Shown in pieces: positions 31,945-39,484 of a stretch of DNA of 64,000 nt. Location: contig NZ_CP048289.1 of NCBI RefSeq assembly GCF_014084105.1, positions 1,125,922 through 1,189,921 of the forward strand, read 5' to 3'. This DNA comes from Streptacidiphilus sp. P02-A3a. GTDB lineage: Bacteria > Actinomycetota > Actinomycetes > Streptomycetales > Streptomycetaceae. The position numbers and the translations under genes are program-made. Each line of letters begins with the position of its first letter. Position 1 is the first letter of the stretch. The notes under the pieces are model-generated. The model was not told where the DNA came from, ran no database searches, and saw nothing but the letters and a program-made list of their open reading frames with translations.

Positions 31945-34230
31945 CTACCGGCGCAGCGCGGCCTCGGCGGCGGCGGTCGCGGCGGCTGCGGCGGCCAGTC
32001 GCTCGCTGCGGCGCAGCCGACGCTGCGGAGCCTCCGCCGGAGCGGGGACCGTGGCCGGAGCCTCGGGCGCCGGGCGCCGACGCGGCGCCGGTACCTCGGC
32101 CGAGGCGGCGACCGGCTCGGCCGCCGCCCCCTCGGGCCGGGCGGCCCGACGCCGACGCCGCGGCGCGGGCGCCTCGGTCTCGGCGGGGGCCTCGACCACG
32201 ACGGCGGTCTCCACGACGGTGGTCCCGCCGGCGGTGGCCTCGACCGCAGCGGCGGTCTCGGTGACCGCCTCGGTGGCGGGCTTGGCGGTCCGGCGGCGGC
32301 GACGCGACGCCGGAGCGGCCTCGGTCGCGGCCTCCACCTCGGTCGCGGTCGCGGTCTCCGCGACCACCACCGGCACGGCGGCCTCGGTGATCGCCTCGGC
32401 GGCCTCGGCGACCGACTTGGCGGCGCGGCGGCGACGCGGCGCGGGCGCCTCGGCGGCGACCGGCTCCACGGCGGTGGCCTCGACCGCAGCGGCGGTCTCG
32501 GTGACCGCCTCGGTGGCGGGCTTGGCGGTCCGGCGGCGGCGACGCGACGCCGGAGCGGCCTCGGTCTCGGCCTCCACCTCGGTCCCCACCTCGGTCGCAG
32601 TCACGGTCTCCGCGACCACCACCGGCACGGCGGCCTCGGTGATCGCCTCGGCGGCCGCGACCACCTGCGCGGCCTCGCCGGTGGCCTTGGCGGCCCGGCG
32701 GCGACGCGGCGCGGGCGCCTCGGCGGCGGCCTCCTCGACGGTGCCCTCCACCACGGCGCTGGTCTCGACCCCGGCCGCGACCTCGACCCCGGCCGCGACC
32801 TCGACCCCGGCCGCGCCACGGGTGCGTCGGCGCTGGCGGCGCGGACGCTCCTCGGCCGCCGGTGCCTCGGCCGGTGCGGCGGCGGGCCGACGGCGGCCCT
32901 CTGCCTTGGCGTCGCCACGGCCGGGCGCGCGCCCGCGTCCGCCCGGCTCGCCCAGGTCCTCGATCTGCTCGGCGCCCAGGCCCGCGCGGGTGCGGTCGGC
33001 CCGCGGCAGCACGCCCTTGGTGCCCGCGGCGATGCCCAGCAGCTCGAACAGGTGCGGCGAGGTGGAGTAGGTCTCCTCCGGCTCGGTCAGGCCGAGCTCC
33101 AGCGCCTTGTTGATCAGACCCCAGCGGGGGACGTCGTCCCAGTCCACCAGGGTGACCGCGGTACCGGACGCGCCCGCGCGGCCGGTGCGGCCGATGCGGT
33201 GCAGGTAGGTCTTCTCGTCCTCGGGGCACTGGTAGTTGATCACATGGGTCACGCCCTCGACGTCGATGCCGCGCGCGGCGACGTCGGTGCAGACCAGCAC
33301 GTCGACCTTGCCGTTGCGGAAGGCGCGGAGCGCCTGCTCGCGGGCGCCCTGGCCGAGGTCCCCATGCACCGCGCCGGCCGCGAAGCCGCGCTGGGTGAGC
33401 TGGTCGGAGACGTCGGCGGCGGTGCGCTTGGTCCGGCAGAAGATCATCGCCAGGCCGCGGCCCTCGGCCTGGAGGATCCGGGAGACCGTCTCGACCTTGT
33501 CCATCGAGTGCGCCCGGAAGGCGAACTGCTTGACGGCGGCCACGGTCGCGCCGGTGTCGTCCGGGGCGGTCGCGCGGATGTGGGTGGGCTGGCTCATGTA
33601 GCGGCGGGCGAGGCTGATCACCTGGCCCGGCATGGTGGCCGAGAACAGCATGGCCTGCCGCCGGGTCGGCAGCATGGTCATGATCTTCTCGACGTCGGGC
33701 AGGAACCCGAGGTCGAGCATCTCGTCCGCCTCGTCCAGCACCAGGATGCGCACGGCGGAGAGGTCCAGCTTGTGCTGCCGGGCCAGGTCGAGCAGGCGGC
33801 CGGGGGTGCCGACGACCACGTCGACGCCCTTCTGCAGCGCCTCCACCTGCGGCTCGTAGGCGCGTCCGCCGTAGATGGCGAGGACCCGCACATTGCGGAC
33901 CTTTCCGGCGGTCTGGAGGTCGTTGGTGACCTGGGTGCACAGCTCGCGGGTCGGCACGACGACCAGCGCCTGCGGCGTGGTGGTCAGCTCGGCGGCGGCG
34001 CAGCGACCCGCGTCGACGTCCGCCTGGACGCGGACGCGGTCGATGATCGGGAGCCCGAAGCCCAGGGTCTTGCCAGTGCCGGTCTTGGCCTGGCCGATGA
34101 CGTCGTGGCCGCTCAGGGCCACCGGGAGGGTCATCTCCTGGATCGGGAAGGGGGAAATGATGCCGACGGCCTCTAGGGCCTCTGCGGTCTCGGAAAGGAT
34201 CCCGAGGTCTCGGAACGTAGTCGTAGTCAG
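31945..34230 (-). CDS. DEAD-box RNA helicase with long repetitive tail
   Basis: 761 residues counted from a CTG start. The helicase core is complete: Q motif FPIQ, motif I AKTGTGKT (48-55), DEAD (166-169), SAT, and HRIGRTGRAG. From about residue 430 the protein becomes a low-complexity tail of Ala/Glu/Thr/Val blocks separated by R-R-R-R clusters, likely an RNA-binding or condensate-forming region. Homology starts at LTTTTFRDLG, where CTG at 34230 lies 7 nt after GAAGAGG; no ATG or GTG fits as well, so a CTG start is the best reading though unusual. It corresponds to mycobacterial RhlE (Rv3211). A ~470-bp upstream gap may hold a long leader, as in cold-shock helicases. Confidence 0.88.
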   Translation of the reverse strand: MTTTTFRDLGILSETAEALEAVGIISPFPIQEMTLPVALSGHDVIGQAKTGTGKTLGFGLPIIDRVRVQADVDAGRCAAAELTTTPQALVVVPTRELCTQVTNDLQTAGKVRNVRVLAIYGGRAYEPQVEALQKGVDVVVGTPGRLLDLARQHKLDLSAVRILVLDEADEMLDLGFLPDVEKIMTMLPTRRQAMLFSATMPGQVISLARRYMSQPTHIRATAPDDTGATVAAVKQFAFRAHSMDKVETVSRILQAEGRGLAMIFCRTKRTAADVSDQLTQRGFAAGAVHGDLGQGAREQALRAFRNGKVDVLVCTDVAARGIDVEGVTHVINYQCPEDEKTYLHRIGRTGRAGASGTAVTLVDWDDVPRWGLINKALELGLTEPEETYSTSPHLFELLGIAAGTKGVLPRADRTRAGLGAEQIEDLGEPGGRGRAPGRGDAKAEGRRRPAAAPAEAPAAEERPRRQRRRTRGAAGVEVAAGVEVAAGVETSAVVEGTVEEAAAEAPAPRRRRAAKATGEAAQVVAAAEAITEAAVPVVVAETVTATEVGTEVEAETEAAPASRRRRRTAKPATEAVTETAAAVEATAVEPVAAEAPAPRRRRAAKSVAEAAEAITEAAVPVVVAETATATEVEAATEAAPASRRRRRTAKPATEAVTETAAAVEATAGGTTVVETAVVVEAPAETEAPAPRRRRRAARPEGAAAEPVAASAEVPAPRRRPAPEAPATVPAPAEAPQRRLRRSERLAAAAAATAAAEAALRR
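32229..32565 (-). repeat. Exact 97-bp direct repeat inside the helicase tail
   Basis: Bases 32229-32325 and 32469-32565 are identical (97 bp, offset 240), and similarity continues beyond with scattered changes, so a ~240-bp (80-residue) module was duplicated in frame. Further along, three 18-bp units encoding GVEVAA-type repeats lie near 32772-32818. Confidence 0.9.
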
Positions 34231-34701
34231 GGCGATGCCTCTTCCGGTGTGGGCGGCCGGGCGGGGGGCGGCCGGGCGCCGGTACGTGTCACACGTACTG
34301 GCGCGCTGACCGCGACCGGCGTCCTCGCGGGCCGTCTCGCGTGCCAGCCTCTCGTCGCATGTCTCATGGACGGTCGGGCGGCGCTGCGAGCGGCCAATGA
34401 CGGGAGGCCCGGCGCGGGACCGCGTAGGTGCGGTCTGCGGCGGCCCTCGCTCGGCCACTGCGGGCCCTTCGTGGTCCGTCCCCGGATCGGAAGGGCTGGG
34501 TCGGTCGGAGCCGATCGTTCCACCGACCGGGCATCCGTCTGCGTGAGGAAACCGGTACGCGCTTGCGGGCACATACGCCGGTCCTCACTACCACCATACC
34601 GTCAAGCGATTGATCGAACACGTGACGTGCGATACATGAGGGCCCGGTCCGCCCCCGGCGGCGCTTCGGGAAGGCCCCCGCGGCCGACTAAGGTCGGGCC
34701 C
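34231..34701. other. 471-bp divergent intergenic region
   Basis: Gap between the helicase gene (minus) and the ferritin-like gene (plus). No reading frame here looks coding. An AT-richer patch at 34588-34640 contains, on the minus strand, TTGACG and TATGGT elements, so helicase transcription may begin there, giving a leader of ~350 nt. The plus-strand gene has its own TAAGGT box at 34689. Confidence 0.45.
34689..34694 (+). promoter_or_regulatory. -10 box TAAGGT, leaderless ferritin-like gene
   Basis: TAAGGT ends 7 nt before the ATG at 34702; no ribosome-binding sequence is present. Confidence 0.55.
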
Positions 34702-35466
34702 ATGGAGACCTCTCAGCCCTCGCGGCCCAGCAAGGACACCGGCAAGGACCGTCGGCGCGCCGAGGTGGCGCATCCCTCGATCGGTGACTGGGAGACCTGT
34801 GCGGCCGACCCGCAGTACCGGGCGGCCGTGCTGGACCTGCTCGGCGCCCTGGCCTACGGCGAGCTGAGCGCCTTCGAGCGGCTGGCCGAGGACGCCAAGC
34901 TGGCGCCCACGCTGGAGGACAAGGCGGCGCTGGCCGGGATGGCCGCCGCCGAGTTCCAGCACTACCAGCAGCTGCACGACCGGCTGGTGGAGACCGGCGC
35001 GGACCCGACCGAGGCGATGCAGCCCTTCGCCGAGCCGCTGGAGGCGTTCCACCGGATGACCGCCCCGGCGGACTGGCCGGAGAGCCTGGTCAAGGCGTAC
35101 GTGGGCGACTCCATCGCCAACGACTTCTACCGCGAGGTGGCGGCCAGGCTGGACGACGACACCCGCTCGCTGGTGCTGCGGGTGATGTCCGACACCGGCC
35201 ACACCCAGTTCGCGATCGAGAAGGTCCGCCAGGCCATCGAGGCCGAGCCGAGGGTGGCCGGACGGCTGGCGCTGTGGGGCCGACGGCTGATGGGCGAGGC
35301 GCTGAGCCAGGCGCAGCGGGTCGTCGCCGAGCGGGACGCGCTGTCGAACCTGCTGATCGGCGGGGTCGAGGTGCGCGGGTTCGACCTGGTCGAGGTCGGC
35401 AAGATGTTCAACCGGATCACCGAGGCGCACACCAAGCGGATGGCCGCCCTGGGTCTGGCCTCCTGA
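34702..35466 (+). CDS. Ferritin-like (MiaE-type fold) protein
   Basis: 254-residue all-helical protein of the actinobacterial ferritin-like group related to the tRNA hydroxylase MiaE. Candidate di-iron ligands appear as YGELSAFERLAEDA, AAEFQHYQQLHDRL, NDFYREVA and GHTQFAIEKV (Glu and His residues in paired helices). Whether it hydroxylates tRNA or is another di-iron enzyme cannot be told; no miaA/miaB lies nearby. The ATG at 34702 has no Shine-Dalgarno sequence and a TAAGGT box 7 nt upstream. It sits beside the DEAD-box helicase as Rv3210c does beside Rv3211 (recalled). A hairpin terminator follows. Confidence 0.82.
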   Translation: METSQPSRPSKDTGKDRRRAEVAHPSIGDWETCAADPQYRAAVLDLLGALAYGELSAFERLAEDAKLAPTLEDKAALAGMAAAEFQHYQQLHDRLVETGADPTEAMQPFAEPLEAFHRMTAPADWPESLVKAYVGDSIANDFYREVAARLDDDTRSLVLRVMSDTGHTQFAIEKVRQAIEAEPRVAGRLALWGRRLMGEALSQAQRVVAERDALSNLLIGGVEVRGFDLVEVGKMFNRITEAHTKRMAALGLAS

Positions 35467-35477
35467 CCCGCCCGCGC

Positions 35478-35502
35478 GCGGATCCCCGCGCCGGGGATCC
35501 GC
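35478..35502. terminator. Hairpin terminator after ferritin-like gene
   Basis: Perfect 10-bp stem (GCGGATCCCC with GGGGATCCGC) and 5-nt loop, 12 nt after the ferritin-like stop and 12 nt beyond the end of the converging small membrane protein gene; likely serves both. Confidence 0.8.
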
Positions 35503-35513
35503 GGTCGCGGGCC

Positions 35514-35804
35514 TCAGGCGTGGTGCGGGTGCCTCGGCGCGCGGTGCAGCGGGCGTGACCGCTGGTCCGGCCTGGCCAGCACCGACACCAGCAGGCCCGC
35601 GCCGACCAGGGCGAGCAGGGAGCTGGCGAGCAGGCTGCCCGGGCCCATGATGATCCGGGCCAGGCCGCCGATGAGCAGCGCCGAGATCATCCCGGTGAAC
35701 ACGGTCAGGGCGCGCGGCGCCCGGAACAGCCGCGGCAGCAGCAGCGCGGCCCCGGTTCCGACGACCAGTCCCAACAGGGCGAACGTCACGATGTCCAGTG
35801 CCAC
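35514..35804 (-). CDS. Small three-helix membrane protein
   Basis: 96 residues with three hydrophobic helices (IVTFALLGLVVGTGAALLLP; FTGMISALLIGGLARIIMG; SLLASSLLALVGAGLLVSVL) and a basic, His-rich C-terminus (RSRPLHRAPRHPHHA). The helix layout recalls the GlsB/YeaQ/YmgE group of small stress-associated membrane proteins, but the match is loose. GTG at 35804 is chosen because GGAGG lies 8 nt upstream and the protein becomes coherent there. Function unknown. Confidence 0.72.
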   Translation of the reverse strand: MALDIVTFALLGLVVGTGAALLLPRLFRAPRALTVFTGMISALLIGGLARIIMGPGSLLASSLLALVGAGLLVSVLARPDQRSRPLHRAPRHPHHA

Positions 35805-35968
35805 CGGCGATGCCTCCTCCCGGCTCGGTCCTGCGGGGGCGAACAACCAGGGACGTACCCAGCGGCGGCCCGGGTCATGCGGAGTGGCGCGATCCGGGGG
35901 TCGGGCGGCCGGAATCACCCCCGCAGGGAGGCACCCGGCGGGCGACTCGCGCGGGCGTCCGCTACGCG

Positions 35969-36016
35969 ACGCGACGGCGGCCCCACCCCCGGTTCGGGGT
36001 GGGGCCGCCGTCGCGT
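35969..36016. terminator. Hairpin terminator, 21-bp perfect stem
   Basis: Left arm 35969-35989 pairs perfectly with 35996-36016 around a 6-nt loop. It lies 15 nt beyond the DUF3107 stop on the minus strand and upstream of the small membrane protein gene, insulating the two. Confidence 0.85.
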
Positions 36017-36030
36017 GCCGTAGCCGGGAC

Positions 36031-36258
36031 TCAGATGGCGCCGAAGCCCACCTTGCGCGCGGCCTGCTCGCCGATCTCCACATAGGCGAGGCGCTCGCCC
36101 GGGACCAGGACCTTGCGGCCGTGCTCGTCGACGAGCACCAGCAGCTTGGAGCTGCCTTCGAGCGCGGCAGAGACCGCGCCCTCGACCTCTTCCGCAGACT
36201 GCGAGCTTTCGAGAACGATCTCCCGAGCCGCGTTCTGCACGCCGATCTTGACCTCCAC
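36031..36258 (-). CDS. DUF3107 small protein
   Basis: 75 residues, starting VEVKIGVQNAAREIVLESS and containing VLVDEHGRKVLVPGERLAYVEIG, the actinobacterial DUF3107 family (Rv3208A, TB9.4). It is predicted to be an alpha/beta fold; no function is established to my knowledge. GTG at 36258 is selected because GGAGGGA lies 6-12 nt upstream and the family begins there; a longer in-frame ATG adds unrelated residues. It lies downstream of the tetR gene on the same strand, as in mycobacteria, and may be co-transcribed. A 21-bp hairpin terminator follows. Confidence 0.9.
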   Translation of the reverse strand: MEVKIGVQNAAREIVLESSQSAEEVEGAVSAALEGSSKLLVLVDEHGRKVLVPGERLAYVEIGEQAARKVGFGAI

Positions 36259-36341
36259 CGCTTCGTCCCTCCGGCCCCTCAAGGCGTGTTGCTGGTTATC
36301 CACGCGCGACAGGTCGCGCCGTACGGCCCAACCTTACGGGG

Positions 36342-37004
36342 TCAGTGTCCCGCGGCGGGGTCGCCGCCATGCATGGGGAAGCCCTTGAGGCCGCGCCAGG
36401 AGAGGCTGGAGACCAGCCGGACCGCCTCGTCGCTGGGGATGCTGCCGCCCTGGGCCAGCCAGAAGCGCGCGGTGATCTGGCACAGGCCGCAGACGCCGAC
36501 CGCGAGCAGCATGGCCTCCTCCTCGGGGAGGTCGGTGTCCTCCGCGATCACCTTGCTGACCAGGGTGGCGGTCTCCCGGGTGACCTTCTCCACGCGTTCG
36601 CGCACGGCGGACTCGTTGGTCAGGTCCGACTCGAAGACCAGCCGGAAGGCGCCGGACTCGGCCGCCACGTAGTCGAAGTACGCCTCCGTGGTCGCCAGCA
36701 CCCGGAGCTTGTTGTCGGTGGTCGCCTCCAGCGCCGCGCGGATCGCGTCGACCAGCGCGTCGCAGTGCCGGTCCAGGAGTGCGAGGTAGAGCTCCAGCTT
36801 GCCCGGGAAGTGCTGGTACAGAACGGGCTTGCTGACCCCGGCGCGCTCGGCGATGTCGTCCATCGCGGCGGCGTGGTAGCCCTGGGCGACGAAGACCTCC
36901 TGGGCCGCCCCCAGCAACTGGTTGCGGCGGGCACTCCGCGGCAGGCGGCCGGTCGTGGGTTTGCCTGGGCGCTGGCGCTCGTCCGTGTCCTGGATAGCCG
37001 TCAC
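36342..37004 (-). CDS. TetR-family transcriptional regulator
   Basis: 220 residues. The N-terminal helix-turn-helix reads AAQEVFVAQGYHAAAMDDIAE then AGVSKPVLYQHFPGKLELY, a textbook TetR DNA-binding domain (residues ~30-75). The ligand-binding C-terminal domain includes FDYVAAESGAFRLVFESDL and a Cys-rich VGVCGLCQITARFWL. GTG at 37004 follows AAGGAGC. Orthologue of the Rv3208 group by neighbourhood (DUF3107, MoeZ). Target genes and ligand are unknown; upstream of it the 37005-37270 gap is free of genes and would hold any self-operator. Confidence 0.92.
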   Translation of the reverse strand: MTAIQDTDERQRPGKPTTGRLPRSARRNQLLGAAQEVFVAQGYHAAAMDDIAERAGVSKPVLYQHFPGKLELYLALLDRHCDALVDAIRAALEATTDNKLRVLATTEAYFDYVAAESGAFRLVFESDLTNESAVRERVEKVTRETATLVSKVIAEDTDLPEEEAMLLAVGVCGLCQITARFWLAQGGSIPSDEAVRLVSSLSWRGLKGFPMHGGDPAAGH

Positions 37005-37270
37005 GGCGCTCCTTACTCACGGTTGTGGGGCTCCGGTGCGCGCGATCCGACCGGTCCGGCGGTCGGTGCGGTTTCCCACCGCCACACCCCGGACCCAGGC
37101 CGCGTGCGGCCGAGGCCGTGCGGGTGGTGCTTCCGGAGCCATCCTACTTGTCGGTAATCCCTTGGACTCCTGGTCGCCGAAAGAAAGTCTCGGGCATGCG
37201 TTGTGCAAAGTCCACAACGCAAGATGGGGCAGAGCCGTACATAATGGTGCAGATCTGGCAAACTCCAGGG

Positions 37271-37456
37271 TCAGCGGTACTCGTCCTCGTCGATCACCAC
37301 CACCCGGCGCTGCTCCACGGCATCCGCCTCGGGGGTCTCCAGGTCCAGGTCCTCGACCGGCTCGTCGACCGCCGCGGCGTCCTCCTCCACCTCCCCCGGA
37401 GCCGGGGGCTCCTCGGCTGCCTCGGGTTCGTCGATGATCGCCTCGGGGTCGCTCAT
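37271..37456 (-). CDS. Small acidic protein (61 aa)
   Basis: 61 residues, nearly one third Glu or Asp (MSDPEAIIDEPEAAEEPPAP; VDEPVEDLDLETPEADAVEQ), ending RRVVVIDEDEYR. Predicted largely disordered with a short hydrophobic strand near the end. ATG at 37456 follows GGGAGG at good spacing, which supports it as a gene; such acidic micro-proteins occur in this locus in relatives. It diverges from the hydrolase gene at 37557. Function unknown. Confidence 0.65.
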   Translation of the reverse strand: MSDPEAIIDEPEAAEEPPAPGEVEEDAAAVDEPVEDLDLETPEADAVEQRRVVVIDEDEYR

Positions 37457-37543
37457 GGTCGGTAACCTCCCGGAATACGGCGGCGCGGCAGCTACCCGCT
37501 GGTGCTTCGAGCGTAGAAGAACCTTCCCCGGCCCGCTCGGTCA

Positions 37544-37549
37544 TAACAT
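37544..37549 (+). promoter_or_regulatory. -10 box TAACAT, leaderless hydrolase gene
   Basis: TAACAT ends 7 nt before the ATG at 37557; CGTTCCC between them is not a ribosome site. Confidence 0.55.
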
Positions 37550-37556
37550 CGTTCCC

Positions 37557-38525
37557 ATGAGCGAGAGCGGACTGCCTGAAACGCCGGAGCCCACGCGGTC
37601 ATCGCAGCGGCTGACCATTCCCGGGTGCCCCCTGTACGTCGAGGCGACGGCGCCCGAGCGGCCCGACCTGCCCCCCGCGCTGTTCGTCCACGGACTGGGT
37701 GGTTCCAGCCAGAACTGGTCGCTGCTGATGCGGAGCCTGGCCGGGGACGTCGACGGCCACGCCGTGGACCTGCCCGGATTCGGGCAGTCCCCGCCGCCGG
37801 ACGACGCCGACCTGTCGGTCTCCGCGCACGTCTGGGCCGTGGTCGAGTACCTGGAGCTGTCCGGACGCGGCCCGGTCCACCTCTTCGGCAACTCGCTGGG
37901 CGGCGCGGTCGCGACCAGGCTGGCCGCGCTCCGCCCGGACCTGGTCCGGACGCTGACGCTGATCTCGCCCGCGCTGCCGGAGGTGCCGCCGCAGACCTCG
38001 GCGCTGCCCACCGCGCTGCTGGCGGTGCCCGGCGTGCCCGGCCTGTTCACCCGGCTCACCCGGGGACAGCCCGCCGAGCAGCAGACCGAGGCGCTGCTCG
38101 AACTCTGCTACGGCGACCCGGGCCTGATCGACGCCCAGCGCCGGGCCGAGATGGTCGCCGAGTACCAGCGGCGGCAGGCCCTGCCGTACGCCATGGACGT
38201 GCTCGCGCGCAGCGCCCGGGGCGTCGTCCGGGCGTACACCGAGCGCGGCCCGCGGGCGCTGTGGCGGCAGGCGGAGCAGGTGCGGGTGCCGGTGCTGCTG
38301 GTCTACGGGCTGCGCGACAAGCTGGTCTCCTACCGGATGGCGCGGCGGGCCGGGCAGGCGTTCCGCGACTCCCGGCTGCTGGTGCTGCCGGAGGCCGGGC
38401 ACGTGGCGATGATGGAGTACCCGGAGCTGGTCGCCGGGCAGTTCCGGCAGCTGCTGGCGGAGGCCTCGGCCCGGTCGGCGGGCGCCGCCGAGGGCTCGGC
38501 CCAGGTCCCGGTGGCCCAGCCGTAG
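37557..38525 (+). CDS. Alpha/beta hydrolase
   Basis: 322 residues. The nucleophile elbow is LFGNSLGGAVATR (Ser in GNSLGG), the oxyanion region FVHGLGGSSQNWS, the acid lies in YGLRDKLVS and the histidine in PEAGHVAMMEYPE. This is a typical lipase/esterase-like layout with a small helical cap (RLTRGQPAEQQTEALLELCYG). The substrate is unknown; position between tetR and moeZ matches mycobacterial Rv3207c only loosely. The ATG at 37557 has no Shine-Dalgarno sequence. The C-terminus (EGSAQVPVAQP) is disordered. A cluster of short GC-rich repeats follows. Confidence 0.88.
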   Translation: MSESGLPETPEPTRSSQRLTIPGCPLYVEATAPERPDLPPALFVHGLGGSSQNWSLLMRSLAGDVDGHAVDLPGFGQSPPPDDADLSVSAHVWAVVEYLELSGRGPVHLFGNSLGGAVATRLAALRPDLVRTLTLISPALPEVPPQTSALPTALLAVPGVPGLFTRLTRGQPAEQQTEALLELCYGDPGLIDAQRRAEMVAEYQRRQALPYAMDVLARSARGVVRAYTERGPRALWRQAEQVRVPVLLVYGLRDKLVSYRMARRAGQAFRDSRLLVLPEAGHVAMMEYPELVAGQFRQLLAEASARSAGAAEGSAQVPVAQP

Positions 38526-38569
38526 CCCGGTAGTACCCCCCCGGGTAGTCCCCCCCGGGTAGTACCCCC
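38526..38569. repeat. Three ~15-bp GGGTAGTACCCCC repeats
   Basis: Three imperfect head-to-tail copies of CCCGGGTAGTACCCCC between the converging hydrolase and lipoprotein genes. Each unit is itself partly palindromic (GGGTAGTACCC), so the array could fold and act as a terminator. Confidence 0.7.
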
Positions 38570-38579
38570 GGCTCGCCGG

Positions 38580-39137
38580 TCAGCCGTAGACCGCGTGGCA
38601 GGCGTTCTCCTGGACGCTGCCCAGGGGCCAGCCGCCGTAGCTCGTGCCCAGGTCGCAGATGCCGCCGCCGTCGCCGCGCGGCGGCACGCGGTGCGCGGCG
38701 GTGTGCCCGGCCACGCGCCGCGGCGGCGGTGGCGGTGCGGCCGGGCGGCCCGGCGCGGGATGGGGCCTGCGCGGCACCGCCCCGGCGCGCGGCTGTACCC
38801 GCCCGCCGGGCGCGGGCGGGGTGGGCGTGGGCGCGGGGTAGGCGACGCCCAGGATCCGCACCGGCGCGGGCGGCGGCAGCGGACCCCCGGCCCCGACTCC
38901 GCCGCCGGTACCGGGTGCCGCCCCGGCCCTGAGCCGGGTGGTCGGCGCGCCCTCGGTCCGGTGCGGCCGCGGGTGGCCGGGCGCGGACGTCGGTCCGTGT
39001 ACCACCGTGGCGCAGCTGACCAGCAGCGAGCCCGCGCCGAGCAGGGCCAACACGGCCAGCGACCGGCGCGCGGCCCGGCCCTGCGGTGGTTCCGGCCGGG
39101 CGCGGCGCGGGAGCTGTGGCGGGAGCGGTTCGGCCAT
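38580..39137 (-). CDS. Putative lipoprotein with proline-rich linker
   Basis: 185 residues. A long Arg/Pro n-region precedes a hydrophobic stretch ending in a lipobox, SLAVLALLGAGSLLVSC, with Cys the likely lipidated residue (~43). A ~90-residue Pro/Ala/Gly/Arg-rich linker follows, then the compact C-terminal motif CDLGTSYGGWPLGSVQENAC, which recurs at the end of various streptomycete exported proteins. ATG at 39137 follows GGAGGTG. It diverges from the GT4 gene and may belong to the same envelope function. Role unknown. Confidence 0.75.
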   Translation of the reverse strand: MAEPLPPQLPRRARPEPPQGRAARRSLAVLALLGAGSLLVSCATVVHGPTSAPGHPRPHRTEGAPTTRLRAGAAPGTGGGVGAGGPLPPPAPVRILGVAYPAPTPTPPAPGGRVQPRAGAVPRRPHPAPGRPAAPPPPPRRVAGHTAAHRVPPRGDGGGICDLGTSYGGWPLGSVQENACHAVYG

Positions 39138-39484
39138 CTGGCACCTCCGGAGCGGGGCGGCCGGCCGGTGGCCGGACTGCGTGTCCCCGTGGGAACGAGC
39201 GAGGCCCGACCGGGTCACCGCCGCGCTCCGGGGGGGCGCCCGCAACGCCCCGGGGCGCCGGGGGTTGCGCACCTTCACTCCTTCGGGTGGTAGCCGCCCG
39301 TACGGCCGACTGATTGTCAGTGACCGGTCGTAGTTTCGTCTCGTCGGGCCGAACAGACGTCGGGGGCGCACGGGGGGAGTCATTCGGTTCCCGACCCTGC
39401 CCGCCTCCGGGCCGCCTGCCGTCCGGCGCCGTCCAGCACTCAGCGCCGCACCGTACCCGGCCGCACCGTACACAGGAGGTCTCC
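39138..39484. other. 347-bp divergent promoter region
   Basis: Gap between the lipoprotein and GT4 genes. Reading frames here look like chance high-GC ORFs. The most AT-rich part is around 39308-39345 (containing GATTGTCAGTGACC and TAGTTTCGT), the likely promoter zone for the GT4 operon. No clear operator found. Confidence 0.4.

Noticed and set aside
32229-32818. Insertion sequence inside the helicase gene
   Set aside because: The 97-bp repeat and its surroundings are in-frame coding modules; no transposase, terminal inverted repeats or target duplication.
30877-34176. 1,099-codon plus-strand frame across the hydrolase and DEAD-box helicase genes
   Set aside because: Spans two clear minus-strand genes and has only low-complexity sequence.
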